Numbered from the stretch's first letter, positions 18,232-26,727 are shown. The stretch: DNA of 64,000 nt from Pedobacter nototheniae (GCF_004335085.1 NZ_RQRS01000004.1:125305-189304), one strand, 5' to 3'. Notes: generated by a model from the letters alone, not told the origin. Numbers and translations are program-made.

Positions 18232-18861
18232 ATGAACCCTGAAAATATTTATTCCAATGATAAGTGGGCAAATTACAACGGGATTTCGCCTTTAATATCA
18301 ATTTTCAAAACTTTTCATCCACTCAGTTTGGAAATAGAACACATTATAAATACACAGACTTTTCCTGTGGTATTTAAAAAGAATAAGTTTATTTCATCAC
18401 CACTTCATCGCAATAAGTATATTTTTTTGGTTTTAAAGGGCCTGGTAAGAGGTTATATGAAAAATGGAGAAAATGAAGTGACTACCTGGATGGCAAGAGA
18501 AAATGAATTAGTTGGAAATATTCGCAATTTTATGAATGAAGAACTTCCATCAGAGGAATATATTCAAACCATTGAAGAAGTAATTGCTGTGGCTGTTCCT
18601 ATAAATATGACCCAGCAGCTGTATAATAATTTTGATATTGCAAATTACGTAGGTAGAAAAATGACGGAGCTTTATTACCTACAAGCTTGTGAAAGGGGGT
18701 TTATCTCCCGTTTACAATCCACTGAAAAAAAATACATTCGTTTTATTAAATCATATCCCGATTTGGTTGATCGGGCTCCGATAAAACATATCGCTTCTTT
18801 TTTAGGAATGAGAGTAGAAACACTTAGTCGATTAAGATCAAGATTGGAGCAAATAAGCTAA
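18232..18861 (+). CDS. Crp/Fnr-like transcriptional regulator (paralogue 2)
   Basis: 209 residues, closest in this window to the protein at 60322: both share the NxxSPLISIFKxFHxLxxEIE opening, TFPxxxKKNKxxxSPLxRNxYxFLxxKGxVRGxxK and EVTTW-type segments. The nucleotide-cassette position reads RENELVGNIRNF, unlike cAMP-binding Crp. The C-terminal recognition helix is MRVETLSRLRSRL. It stands alone with its own promoter box; role unknown. Confidence 0.82.
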   Translation: MNPENIYSNDKWANYNGISPLISIFKTFHPLSLEIEHIINTQTFPVVFKKNKFISSPLHRNKYIFLVLKGLVRGYMKNGENEVTTWMARENELVGNIRNFMNEELPSEEYIQTIEEVIAVAVPINMTQQLYNNFDIANYVGRKMTELYYLQACERGFISRLQSTEKKYIRFIKSYPDLVDRAPIKHIASFLGMRVETLSRLRSRLEQIS

Positions 18862-19159
18862 AACCTTTTAAGTGATATTTAAGCTTCAATAATTTAGGAT
18901 AGTGTATTAGTAAAAACACTTTTTTCGTTGATTTTTTAATGGGCTATTATCTAAAAAATGCCCAAACTAACCTAACCATACATTAATTAAAAGAACAATT
19001 TTGGCATGATTGATGTAATTAATCGCCCTTTTATTAAAATTATATGAAAAACTTAAAAATTAAATTATTGTATATCAGTTGTTTGTAATCTTGTTTTGAT
19101 TTTAGCAACTCTTTTACACTATTTAACATTTAACAATTATCTTTTTTTAAAAAAATATA

Positions 19160-19167
19160 TATATTTG
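19160..19167 (+). promoter_or_regulatory. -7 promoter box before the putative small RNA
   Basis: TATATTTG, a full TAnnTTTG match, inside an A/T tract; expected transcription start about 19173. No obvious -33 TTG. Confidence 0.45.
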
Positions 19168-19171
19168 TTCT

Positions 19172-19238
19172 TACCCTTTCGAGGGTATGTTTTTCATAGG
19201 TAGATGTAGGGTCGAATACTTGTATTCGGCCCTTTTTT
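19172..19238 (+). ncRNA. Candidate small RNA of about 65-70 nt
   Basis: Directly after the promoter box comes a 6-bp hairpin closed by a TTCG loop (TACCCT-TTCG-AGGGTA, 19172-19187), a short linker, and a terminator hairpin with a T-run. The arrangement is that of a short autonomous transcript. It does not match an RNA family I recognise. It could instead be a terminator or REP-like leftover, or a leader for ubiX, whose ATG is at 19266. Confidence 0.4.
19208..19233 (+). terminator. Strong terminator upstream of ubiX
   Basis: AGGGTCGAATAC (19208-19219) pairs with GTATTCGGCCCT (19222-19233) with one G-U pair, then TTTTTTG. Nothing coding lies just upstream. Confidence 0.75.
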
Positions 19239-19265
19239 GTTTTATAAATCCTATTTTGTGCTGTT

Positions 19266-19832
19266 ATGATAAAGAAGAAATTAATTGTTGCTATTACTGG
19301 AGCAAGCGGATCTATTTACGCTAAAGTATTATTTGATGAATTAACTAAGCTAAAAGATCAAATTGAAGCGGTTGGTGTGGTGATGAGTGATAATGCAAAA
19401 GAAGTTTGGGAATTTGAATTGGGTAATCAAGAATATAGCAACTATAACTTTACCTTTTATAGTAAAAATGATTTTAATGCACCATTTGCATCAGGATCGG
19501 CAAAATATGATACTATGATTATTGTACCATGCTCAATGGGAACACTAGGAAGAATAGCACATGGAATTTCAAATGATTTAATTTCCAGGGCTGCAGACGT
19601 TGTTTTAAAAGAACGCAGAAAATTAATAGCCGTAGTTCGCGATACGCCATTTAGCTTAATTCATATTAATAACATGAAAACGGTAACCGAAGCTGGAGGG
19701 ATTATCTGCCCGGCAAATCCATCCTTTTATAGTTTACCAAAAAGTATGGAAGAAGTTGCCGGAACAGTGGTAAGCAGAGTTTTAGATCTTGCTGGTTTTG
19801 AACTAAATAGTTATCGTTGGCAAGAGAAATAA
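19266..19832 (+). CDS. ubiX: Flavin prenyltransferase UbiX
   Basis: Makes prenylated FMN, the cofactor of UbiD-family decarboxylases. 188 residues with the family motifs ITGASGSIYAKVL at the N-terminus, VPCSMGTLGRIAHGISNDLISRAADVVLKERRKL, and VRDTPFSLIHINNMK. Normal length. The UbiD-like partner in this window is about 29 kb away at 48213, so the two are not co-transcribed. In this group the pair probably serves menaquinone synthesis (inference). Confidence 0.95.
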   Translation: MIKKKLIVAITGASGSIYAKVLFDELTKLKDQIEAVGVVMSDNAKEVWEFELGNQEYSNYNFTFYSKNDFNAPFASGSAKYDTMIIVPCSMGTLGRIAHGISNDLISRAADVVLKERRKLIAVVRDTPFSLIHINNMKTVTEAGGIICPANPSFYSLPKSMEEVAGTVVSRVLDLAGFELNSYRWQEK

Positions 19833-19949
19833 CATCTTTTTTAAGGTAAAACTAGTATTTACAAACTCGCTAATAAATCGTGATTTGTTAATTTACTGTA
19901 AGTTTATATCAATCTAAAAACGTAATCCGACAATCTAAAATCAAAATTG

Positions 19950-19957
19950 TATCTTTG
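19950..19957 (+). promoter_or_regulatory. -7 box placing the mtaB transcript start near its ATG
   Basis: TATCTTTG matches TAnnTTTG; the G is only 9 bases before ATG 19966, so the leader would be 0-4 bases. Confidence 0.6.
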
Positions 19958-19965
19958 CAGGCTAA

Positions 19966-21288
19966 ATGAAAAAGGTCGCATTTTATACATTAGGTTGTAA
20001 ACTAAATTTCTCAGAAACGTCTACCATTGGTCGTTTATTTACCGATGCAGGTTATGGTGTGGTAGAGTTTCAAGATCAAGCTGATGTATATGTAATCAAT
20101 ACCTGCTCTGTTACGGAGCACGCTGATAAAAAATGCCGTAAAGTTGTTAAAGAAGCTTTAAAGCATTCTCCAAATGCTTATATTACTATTGTTGGCTGTT
20201 ATGCACAGTTAAAGCCACAAGAAATTGCCGAAATTGAAGGCGTTGATATGGTTTTAGGTGCAGCGGAAAAATTTAGAATTGTTGAATTTATTTCTGATTT
20301 AACAAAACAACCAAAAGCAGTTGTTCACCAGCAAAGTATAGAAAAAGTAAACCATAATTTTATTGCTTCATATTCTATTGGAGATCGTACGCGTACTTTT
20401 TTAAAAGTTCAGGATGGTTGTGATTACCCTTGTACTTATTGCACCATTCCATTAGCACGTGGCGCTAGCAGAAGTGATACTATAGAAAATGTAGTAAATC
20501 GGGCTAAGATAGTTGCCGAAAGTGGTGTTAAGGAAATTGTTTTAACAGGAGTAAATCTTGGCGATTTTGGCATCCGTAATGGAAACCGTGAAGATAAGTT
20601 TTTTGATTTGGTAAAGGCTCTAGATGAAGTGGAAGGGATCGAAAGAATCAGGATCTCATCTATCGAACCTAATCTTTTAAGCAATGAAATTATTGAGTTT
20701 GTTGCTCAATCAAAGCGTTTTGTACCTCACTTTCATATTCCTTTGCAATCAGGTTCTGATAAAATTTTAGGTTTAATGCGCCGTCGTTATCGTAGAGATT
20801 TATATGTAGAACGTGTTGCTAAAATTAAAGAAGTAATGCCACACTGCTGTATCGGTGTAGATGTTATTGTGGGCTTCCCAGGCGAAACTAAAGAGGATTT
20901 CTTGGATACTTATCAGTTTTTAAATCAACTGGATATCTCTTATTTACACGTGTTTACCTACTCGGAGAGGGAGTTAACACCAGCTGCTGATATGAAAGGT
21001 GTGGTAACCGGTAGCGAGCGTAACGAAAGAAGTAAGATGCTTCATATTTTATCAGATAAAAAAAGACGGGCATTTTATGAATCTCAAATTGGTAGTAACG
21101 CCGAAGTTCTTTTTGAAGCAGATCATAAAGCTGGTTATATGCACGGTTTTACTAAAAACTACGTTAAAGTTAGAGCTAAGTACGATCCTGTTATGGTTAA
21201 TGAATTAAAAGCGGTTAAGCTTTTAGAAATTACTGCCGATGGAGAAGTAGAAGTTGCCGAACTGGAAACGGCTTACGCACATCATTAA
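19966..21288 (+). CDS. mtaB: tRNA (t6A37) methylthiotransferase MtaB
   Basis: Radical-SAM enzyme adding a methylthio group to t6A37 in tRNA. 440 residues: an N-terminal UPF0004 domain with three cluster Cys (TLGCKLN, INTCSVTEHA, IVGCYAQ), a radical-SAM domain with VQDGCDYPCTYCTIPLARG (CxxxCxxC) and FHIPLQSGSDKIL, and a C-terminal TRAM-like part. The GASRS after the SAM motif and the length fit MtaB (YqeV) rather than MiaB or RimO. Followed by lgt on the same strand. Confidence 0.93.
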   Translation: MKKVAFYTLGCKLNFSETSTIGRLFTDAGYGVVEFQDQADVYVINTCSVTEHADKKCRKVVKEALKHSPNAYITIVGCYAQLKPQEIAEIEGVDMVLGAAEKFRIVEFISDLTKQPKAVVHQQSIEKVNHNFIASYSIGDRTRTFLKVQDGCDYPCTYCTIPLARGASRSDTIENVVNRAKIVAESGVKEIVLTGVNLGDFGIRNGNREDKFFDLVKALDEVEGIERIRISSIEPNLLSNEIIEFVAQSKRFVPHFHIPLQSGSDKILGLMRRRYRRDLYVERVAKIKEVMPHCCIGVDVIVGFPGETKEDFLDTYQFLNQLDISYLHVFTYSERELTPAADMKGVVTGSERNERSKMLHILSDKKRRAFYESQIGSNAEVLFEADHKAGYMHGFTKNYVKVRAKYDPVMVNELKAVKLLEITADGEVEVAELETAYAHH

Positions 21289-21451
21289 GAAGAAAATTCA
21301 TAAAGTTTTATTGCATTTCTCAATTTGTGGGTTTTATAGGTCTTTAAATGGCTTTTATATTACCTTATCTTAAAACTTTGTTCGGTTTTACATCTATCTT
21401 TAGTGTTTAGCCTTTCAGCTTTCTTTACTATCTTCGCAACAAATAATTTTT

Positions 21452-22603
21452 ATGTTTCCTACCGTTTCGCATTTCCTACAATATTTATTTGGCATCAATT
21501 TGCCACTGCCCTTTAATACTTTTGGTGTTTTTGTTGCACTTGCATTTGTTACGGGTTATTGGGCTTTTACTCAAGAATTAAAACGTAAAGAGGCTTTAGG
21601 GATTCTTCACCCTGTGAAAAGAACAATTACTATAGGTAAAAAAGCAACCACTACTGAGTTAATTTTTAATGGCTTATTCGGTTTTATTATCGGTTATAAA
21701 TTGGTTTACGCACTGCTTAACTATAGTTTGTTTGTAAGCGATGCCCAAACGGTTTTATTATCTGCAAAAGGAAATGTTATTGGTGGTTTGTTTTTTGCTG
21801 GTTTATTTGCTTACTGGGATTACAAAGAGAAAGATAAGCATAAGCTAGCCACGCCTAAAGATACTGTTGTAACCATACATCCATATCAGTTAATGAGTAA
21901 TATGATTGTATGGGCTGCCATTTGGGGATTTTTAGGTGCAAAATTCTTTGATAACTTGGAATATTGGGATGATTTTGTTCAGCACCCGATTGATAGACTT
22001 TTATCTTTTAGTGGTTTAACTTTTTATGGTGGTTTAATTTGTGGTGGTGCTGCAGTTTTATACATAGCTAAAAAAAATAACATTAAGCCTTTGCACATGT
22101 TGGATGTTGGTGGACCAGGAATGATGCTTGCTTATGCGGTGGGGCGTATTGGCTGCCATTTAGCAGGTGATGGCGATTGGGGAATTGTAAATAATAACCC
22201 AAAACCATTTTCATGGTTGCCAGATTGGCTTTGGTCGTATAAATATCCAAATAATGTAGTAGGTGAGGGGATTCCGATTCCTGGCTGTACTGGAAAATTT
22301 TGCAATGAACTGGCTCAAGGTGTTTATCCAACCCCAATTTACGAAGTAATTATCTGCTTAATCCTTTTCGCTTTTCTTTGGAGCATCAGAGATAAAATAA
22401 AAGCACCAGGCTTAATGTTTGGAATTTATATGATTTTAAACGGTGTTGAACGTTTCTGTATCGAGTTAATCCGTGTAAACTCAAAATATCATGTGCTTGG
22501 TTTACCACCATTTACACAAGCAGAAATGATCTCTACATTTTTAGTTTTTGGCGGTATTATACTTTGTGCTTATTCGCTAAGAAATAAAAATAAATTGGCT
22601 TAG
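21452..22603 (+). CDS. lgt: Prolipoprotein diacylglyceryl transferase
   Basis: Transfers diacylglycerol to the lipobox Cys of prolipoproteins at the inner membrane; many substrates are encoded in this window. 383 residues, longer than E. coli Lgt because of extra segments, with seven or so helices. Motifs: FYGGLICGG, the signature region YAVGRIGCHLAGDGDWG, PTPIYEV, and NGVERFCIELIRVN near the end. A TATCTTCG element at 21429-21436 is a near match to the -7 box, 16 bases before the ATG. Confidence 0.94.
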   Translation: MFPTVSHFLQYLFGINLPLPFNTFGVFVALAFVTGYWAFTQELKRKEALGILHPVKRTITIGKKATTTELIFNGLFGFIIGYKLVYALLNYSLFVSDAQTVLLSAKGNVIGGLFFAGLFAYWDYKEKDKHKLATPKDTVVTIHPYQLMSNMIVWAAIWGFLGAKFFDNLEYWDDFVQHPIDRLLSFSGLTFYGGLICGGAAVLYIAKKNNIKPLHMLDVGGPGMMLAYAVGRIGCHLAGDGDWGIVNNNPKPFSWLPDWLWSYKYPNNVVGEGIPIPGCTGKFCNELAQGVYPTPIYEVIICLILFAFLWSIRDKIKAPGLMFGIYMILNGVERFCIELIRVNSKYHVLGLPPFTQAEMISTFLVFGGIILCAYSLRNKNKLA

Positions 22604-22649
22604 GCCGATTATTAATTAACCAAAATTCTACTTTAAATCATTTAAGGAT

Positions 22650-23438
22650 ATGGATTACGAATTACTCTGTAATAAGGTAATTTCAATTGTTAGACTTACG
22701 GCTAATTTCATCCGTAAAGAATCTATGCAATTTGACGCTGCAAAAATCGAATATAAAGGACTAAATGATATGGTTTCTTATGTAGATAAAACCGCAGAAG
22801 AGAAATTGGTTCGCAATCTTGAAAAATTAATCCCTGATGCTGGTTTTTTAACCGAAGAGAAAACCATAAATAAGGTAGGTAAAACGTATACTTGGATTAT
22901 TGATCCACTTGATGGTACAACAAACTTTATTCATGGTATACCAACATATGCCATTAGTATCGCTTTGTACGAGGATGATAAAGCTGTATTAGGCGTTGTG
23001 TACGAAATAAATAGAGGAGAAATGTTTTATGCCTACAAAGGTAGTTCAGCTTTCCTTAATAAAAAGGAAATTAGTGTTTCTGTAAATCCTGATTTAAAAT
23101 CGAGTTTACTCGCTACAGGTTTTCCATACTACCAGTTTGATAAGCAAGAACAATATTTAAAGTTATTAGCAGAAATGATGCAAAAAACGCATGGTTTACG
23201 TCGCATTGGCTCTGCTGCAACCGATTTAATTTATGTGGCTTGCGGTCGTTTCGATGCTTTTTTTGAATATAATCTTCAACAATGGGATTTTGCTGCCGGA
23301 TGTTTTATTGTTCAGCAAGCAGGTGGAGAGGTTCTGGATTTCTCCGGAGGAAATGATTTCTTTAATAAGAGAGAAATACTAGCCACCAATGGTAAGTTAA
23401 CTACCGAAATCCTTACTTCTATAAAAAAGTATTTCTAA
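22650..23438 (+). CDS. Inositol monophosphatase family protein
   Basis: Mg-dependent phosphatase of the SuhB/IMPase family, 262 residues. Metal-binding motifs: LTEEKT (Glu), WIIDPLDGTTNFIHGIP, and WDFAAGCFIVQQAGGEV at the C-terminal half. The true substrate may be inositol phosphate, another sugar phosphate or 3'-phosphoadenosine phosphate. It starts 46 bases after lgt, so possibly in the same transcript, which ends at a strong hairpin. Confidence 0.93.
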   Translation: MDYELLCNKVISIVRLTANFIRKESMQFDAAKIEYKGLNDMVSYVDKTAEEKLVRNLEKLIPDAGFLTEEKTINKVGKTYTWIIDPLDGTTNFIHGIPTYAISIALYEDDKAVLGVVYEINRGEMFYAYKGSSAFLNKKEISVSVNPDLKSSLLATGFPYYQFDKQEQYLKLLAEMMQKTHGLRRIGSAATDLIYVACGRFDAFFEYNLQQWDFAAGCFIVQQAGGEVLDFSGGNDFFNKREILATNGKLTTEILTSIKKYF

Positions 23439-23471
23439 GGATTTCTTTTGAAGTCTGAACTAAATTTCCTT

Positions 23472-23517
23472 ATAAATAAAAAGGCTTACTAATTTCTTAG
23501 TAAGCCTTTTTATTTAT
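23472..23517. terminator. Bidirectional terminator between the IMPase and Nfu genes
   Basis: Perfect 21-bp stem with a TTTC loop, A-run on one side and T-run on the other; serves two convergent genes. Confidence 0.92.
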
Positions 23518-23537
23518 GTACTATGAAAAATGCTCTA

Positions 23538-24089
23538 TTATAATGCTTCTGATACTACATCAGTAACCTCAGGAACCATTCTTTGTAGTAAGTTTTGAAT
23601 ACCTGATTTTAACGTTAATGTAGAAGAAGGACAACCGCTACAAGATCCACGCAATTCTACCGTTACTACACCTTCATCGAAAGATTTGTAGCTAATTGCG
23701 CCACCATCCTGCTCAACCGCAGGGCGAACGTAGTCATGTAAAATTTGCTGAATTTTAATTTCGGTTTCAGTACCTTCAAAGCTAGGGGCTTCTTCAGTAG
23801 TTGCATCCTTAATTTTTAATTCAGATTCAACAGCACCTTTAACAAATTCTTTCAAAATGGCTTCAATATCAGCCCATTCTGCATCTTCTGTTTTAGTTAT
23901 TGTTACAAAGTTGCTGGCAAAAAATACACCAGAAACAAAGTTAAATTTGTATAACTCTTTTGCAAAAGGAGAGTGTTCAGCGCTTTCTTTAGTAGCAAAA
24001 TCCTCGCTACCATTAATTAACAGCTTATTAACCATGAATTTCATGGTTGCTGGGTTAGGAGTTTGTTCTGTATATACGTTAATCGTCAT
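23538..24089 (-). CDS. NifU-type Fe-S cluster carrier (Nfu)
   Basis: Delivers Fe-S clusters to target proteins. 183 residues: N-terminal Nfu_N domain (TEQTPNPATMKFMVN and FASNFVTITK) and C-terminal NifU domain with the cluster-binding CSGCPSS motif and YVRPAVEQDGGAISY. Both domains complete. It lies 89 bases downstream of purB on the same strand and may be read from it. Confidence 0.94.
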   Translation of the reverse strand: MTINVYTEQTPNPATMKFMVNKLLINGSEDFATKESAEHSPFAKELYKFNFVSGVFFASNFVTITKTEDAEWADIEAILKEFVKGAVESELKIKDATTEEAPSFEGTETEIKIQQILHDYVRPAVEQDGGAISYKSFDEGVVTVELRGSCSGCPSSTLTLKSGIQNLLQRMVPEVTDVVSEAL

Positions 24090-24178
24090 GTCTTAATCAA
24101 TTTGAATAAACAAAATTAAACAATTACTCATTAATAAAGCTTGGCACTGCTGTCTGTTTAGCGTCAATTTAATTTAAC

Positions 24179-25525
24179 CTAAAAAACACCTGTATAATTA
24201 AACGGCGTAATCGTTCTTAACTGTACCTTAATACTTTCTGCAACAGATAAACCTTCAATAAATTCGGCAATACTAGCAGCATTTATTTTAGAATTGGTTC
24301 TAGTCAACTCCTTTAAGGCCTCATATGGATTAGGATAATTCTCTCTACGTAAAACGGTTTGAATAGCTTCAGCAACTACAGCCCAGTTATCATCTAAATC
24401 AGCATGAAGTGCAGCCTCATTTAATAAAATTTTATTTAAACCACGCAAAGTTGATTGTATTGCAATAAGTGTATGACCAAACGGAACACCAACGTTTCTC
24501 AATACTGTTGAGTCAGTTAAATCTCTCTGCAGGCGAGAAATAGGTAATTTAGCCGCAAAAAACTCAAATAAGGCATTAGCGATTCCAGCGTTTCCTTCGG
24601 CATTTTCAAAATCAATTGGATTAACTTTATGTGGCATAGCAGATGAACCAATTTCTCCTGCTTTAATTTTTTGCTTAAAGTAGTTTTTAGAAATGTACGT
24701 CCAAATATCTCTATCTAAATCTATAATAATGTTGTTAATACGTTTTAAAGCATCACATTGTGCTGCAAATTGATCGTAGTGTTCAATTTGTGTCGTGTGC
24801 TGTGCTCTGGTTAATCCTAAAGTATTATTTACAAAATCGTTTGAAAAATCTACCCAATTTACCTGTGGATAGGCAATATGGTGTGCATTGAAATTTCCTG
24901 TTGCTCCACCAAATTTCGCGTTATTAGGAATGGCTTTTAAATTATTTAGCTGTATGCTTAAACGCTCAGCAAATACTAAAAACTCTTTACCTAATTTAGT
25001 AGGAGAAGCAGGTTGCCCATGTGTGTGTGCAAGCATTGGTATATCTTTCCATTCAATAGCTAAAGCATTAATTTTTTCAATTAATGTATCAATAGCTGGA
25101 TAGTAACTTTCGTTTAAAGCTAATTTAATTGAGAAAGGAATAGCTGTATTATTAATGTCTTGTGAGGTTAAACCAAAATGGATAAACTCTTTATAATCTT
25201 GCAATGAAAGCGCATCGAATTTACTTTTAATAAAATATTCTACAGCTTTCACATCGTGATTGGTTACTTTTTCAGTTTCCTTAATTTCTAATGCATCAGC
25301 TTCAGAAAAGTTTTCGTGTATTTTACGTAATTCAGCATATAAACTTTTATCAAAGTTTTCTAAGCCGGGTAAATTAATTTCGCAAAGAGCGATGAAATAT
25401 TCAATTTCTACAAAAACACGATATTTGATCAGCGCTTGTTCTGAAAAGTAAGAAGCTAAACTTTCAGTTGTTTTTCTGTAACGGCCATCAACAGGTGAAA
25501 TAGCTTGTAGTGCGGTTAAATTCAT
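24179..25525 (-). CDS. purB: Adenylosuccinate lyase
   Basis: Purine synthesis enzyme that cleaves SAICAR and adenylosuccinate. 448 residues with SPVDGRYRKTTE at the N-terminus, HDVKAVEYFIK, LTSQDINNTA, AHTHGQPASPTKLGKE (catalytic His) and the fumarate-lyase signature GSSAMPHKVNPIDFEN. It is the longer E. coli-like form. A TAAATTTG box on its strand at 25546-25553 predicts a leader of about 14 bases. Confidence 0.97.
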   Translation of the reverse strand: MNLTALQAISPVDGRYRKTTESLASYFSEQALIKYRVFVEIEYFIALCEINLPGLENFDKSLYAELRKIHENFSEADALEIKETEKVTNHDVKAVEYFIKSKFDALSLQDYKEFIHFGLTSQDINNTAIPFSIKLALNESYYPAIDTLIEKINALAIEWKDIPMLAHTHGQPASPTKLGKEFLVFAERLSIQLNNLKAIPNNAKFGGATGNFNAHHIAYPQVNWVDFSNDFVNNTLGLTRAQHTTQIEHYDQFAAQCDALKRINNIIIDLDRDIWTYISKNYFKQKIKAGEIGSSAMPHKVNPIDFENAEGNAGIANALFEFFAAKLPISRLQRDLTDSTVLRNVGVPFGHTLIAIQSTLRGLNKILLNEAALHADLDDNWAVVAEAIQTVLRRENYPNPYEALKELTRTNSKINAASIAEFIEGLSVAESIKVQLRTITPFNYTGVF

Positions 25526-25545
25526 TATGCGGATTATATTTTGCG

Positions 25546-25553
25546 CAAATTTA
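25546..25553 (-). promoter_or_regulatory. -7 promoter box of purB
   Basis: TAAATTTG on the minus strand, a full TAnnTTTG match, 21 bases before the start codon. Confidence 0.55.
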
Positions 25554-25606
25554 CTACAATTGATGGATTTTAAGGTCTTAACCGTAAAGAAATGGTATAA
25601 AACAAA

Positions 25607-25632
25607 AAAGTCCTGATTTACATCAAGACTTT
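25607..25632 (-). terminator. Terminator of the Thr-rich lipoprotein gene
   Basis: 11-bp stem with one mismatch (AAAGTCCTGAT with ATCAAGACTTT) around TTAC; on the minus strand it is followed by a run of six U. Confidence 0.8.
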
Positions 25633-25654
25633 CTTTTGCCGTACTAAAGGTTTA

Positions 25655-25876
25655 TTAATGTTTAACTTCAGTTTTAGTAGTTGTAGTTTTAACAGTAGTA
25701 TCTTTTTTAGAAGTATCAGCTTTAACTGTAGTATCAACTTTGTTTGTATCAGTAACGATAGTAGAAGAATCAGTTAAAGTAGTATCTGAACCTTCAGCTT
25801 TTTTTTCTGATTTACAAGCAACAACTGATAAAGATAAAGCTAAAGCTAAAAAGCCTAATTTGAATGCATTTTTCAT
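25655..25876 (-). CDS. Thr/Lys/Asp-rich small lipoprotein
   Basis: 73 residues: signal peptide with lipobox (LSLSVVACKSEKK) and a low-complexity tail built from repeats of DTT/VKADTSKKDTTVK type. No fold expected; envelope spacer or unknown role. Many Bacteroidota encode such small Thr/Lys-rich lipoproteins. It is divergent from the ECF sigma gene, with both promoters in the 273-base gap that contains the 68-bp duplication. Confidence 0.8.
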   Translation of the reverse strand: MKNAFKLGFLALALSLSVVACKSEKKAEGSDTTLTDSSTIVTDTNKVDTTVKADTSKKDTTVKTTTTKTEVKH

Positions 25877-25923
25877 TTTTTGAATTTTTTTAAAGTAATT
25901 AATTAATTTACTGTTTAATGCCG

Positions 25924-25931
25924 CAAAGGTA
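25924..25931 (-). promoter_or_regulatory. -7 promoter box of the Thr-rich lipoprotein gene
   Basis: TACCTTTG on the minus strand, a TAnnTTTG match; leader about 41 bases. GGTAACCC lies just upstream (25936-25943), the same 8-mer, inverted, as in the tandem repeats. Confidence 0.55.
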
Positions 25932-25968
25932 AAAAGGTAACCCGATATTTTTAAAAAAAAATAAAATA

Positions 25969-26104
25969 ATTTTTGTCTGCCTATTTTGGGTTACCGTTTA
26001 ACAGGTATTGTATTAAGCATTATAGCAGCTCTAAATATTTTTGTCTGCCTATTTTGGGTTACCGTTTAACAGGTATTGTATTAAGCATTATAGCAGCTCT
26101 AAAT
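25969..26104. repeat. Perfect 68-bp tandem duplication in a divergent promoter region
   Basis: Copies at 25969-26036 and 26037-26104 are identical, and a shortened, diverged third copy follows at about 26105-26146. Each unit contains GGGTTACC (25988-25995, 26056-26063; GGGTTAC at 26121-26127). The junctions create TATTTTTG boxes facing the sigma gene. Confidence 0.95.
26036..26043 (+). promoter_or_regulatory. Distal -7 box created by the tandem repeat
   Basis: TATTTTTG (TAnnTTTG) at the junction of the two repeat copies, facing the ECF sigma gene. Confidence 0.4.
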
Positions 26105-26111
26105 ATTTTTG
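26104..26111 (+). promoter_or_regulatory. Proximal -7 box for the ECF sigma/protease operon
   Basis: TATTTTTG (TAnnTTTG), exactly 68 bases after the distal box; predicted start about 26118 and a 32-base leader. Confidence 0.5.
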
Positions 26112-26149
26112 TCTAATATTGGGTTACTATTTACAGAAAAAGGTATTAA

Positions 26150-26719
26150 TTGGTGAATAACAGTTTAAACAGTTCAGTTCCAACAGATAGAGAGGTTATT
26201 TTAGGTATTCTAAATAACTCTGAGGATACATTAAATAAGTTGTACAAAGGGTATTTTGCGATGATTTTGCAGTTTATCCTTAATAATAACGGTAATGAAG
26301 ATGATGCAAAAGATGTTTATCAGGAAGCCATTATTATATTGTATAATAAAATTAAAGAGGGAAATTTTGAACTTAGCAGTAAGCTTAAAACTTACATTTA
26401 CTCGGTTTGCCGTCGTATTTGGCTAAAAAAATTGAGCCAAAACAGTAAAAAGGCAGGTAACATTACAGATTACGAAGATGTATTTGTTGTGGAGGAAGAT
26501 GTAGATTACCATGAAGAGAAAGATTTGCAGTTTGTGAAAATGCAATCGGCACTAGATCATCTTGGTGAGCCTTGTAAAACTATTATTCAGGATTTTTATA
26601 TTAACAATTTATCCATGCAGGATATTTGTGAAAAATTTGGTTATACCAACACGGATAATGCCAAAACGCAAAAATATAAGTGCCTGCAAAGGTTAAAGAA
26701 AATATTTTTTCAACCATAA
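26150..26719 (+). CDS. ECF-type RNA polymerase sigma factor (non-ATG start)
   Basis: 189 residues with sigma region 2 (FAMILQFILNNNGNEDDAKDVYQEAIIILYNKI) and region 4 (LGEPCKTIIQDFYINNLSMQDICEKFGY). An in-frame TAA at 26147 and the absence of an early ATG mean translation starts at TTG 26150 or GTG 26153. Eight bases separate it from the membrane protease gene, so it is the first gene of a two-gene operon. The second gene begins with a segment that looks like an anti-sigma domain, suggesting that the pair forms one signalling module. Confidence 0.9.
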   Translation: MVNNSLNSSVPTDREVILGILNNSEDTLNKLYKGYFAMILQFILNNNGNEDDAKDVYQEAIIILYNKIKEGNFELSSKLKTYIYSVCRRIWLKKLSQNSKKAGNITDYEDVFVVEEDVDYHEEKDLQFVKMQSALDHLGEPCKTIIQDFYINNLSMQDICEKFGYTNTDNAKTQKYKCLQRLKKIFFQP

Positions 26720-26727
26720 TAATTGAA

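Larger units (their letters stand above)
18862..19265. other. Gene-free stretch holding a possible small RNA
   Basis: No protein frame. The right-hand 100 bases carry a TAnnTTTG box, a UUCG-loop hairpin and a strong terminator, annotated separately. The left 280 bases show nothing beyond AT-rich sequence. Confidence 0.5.
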
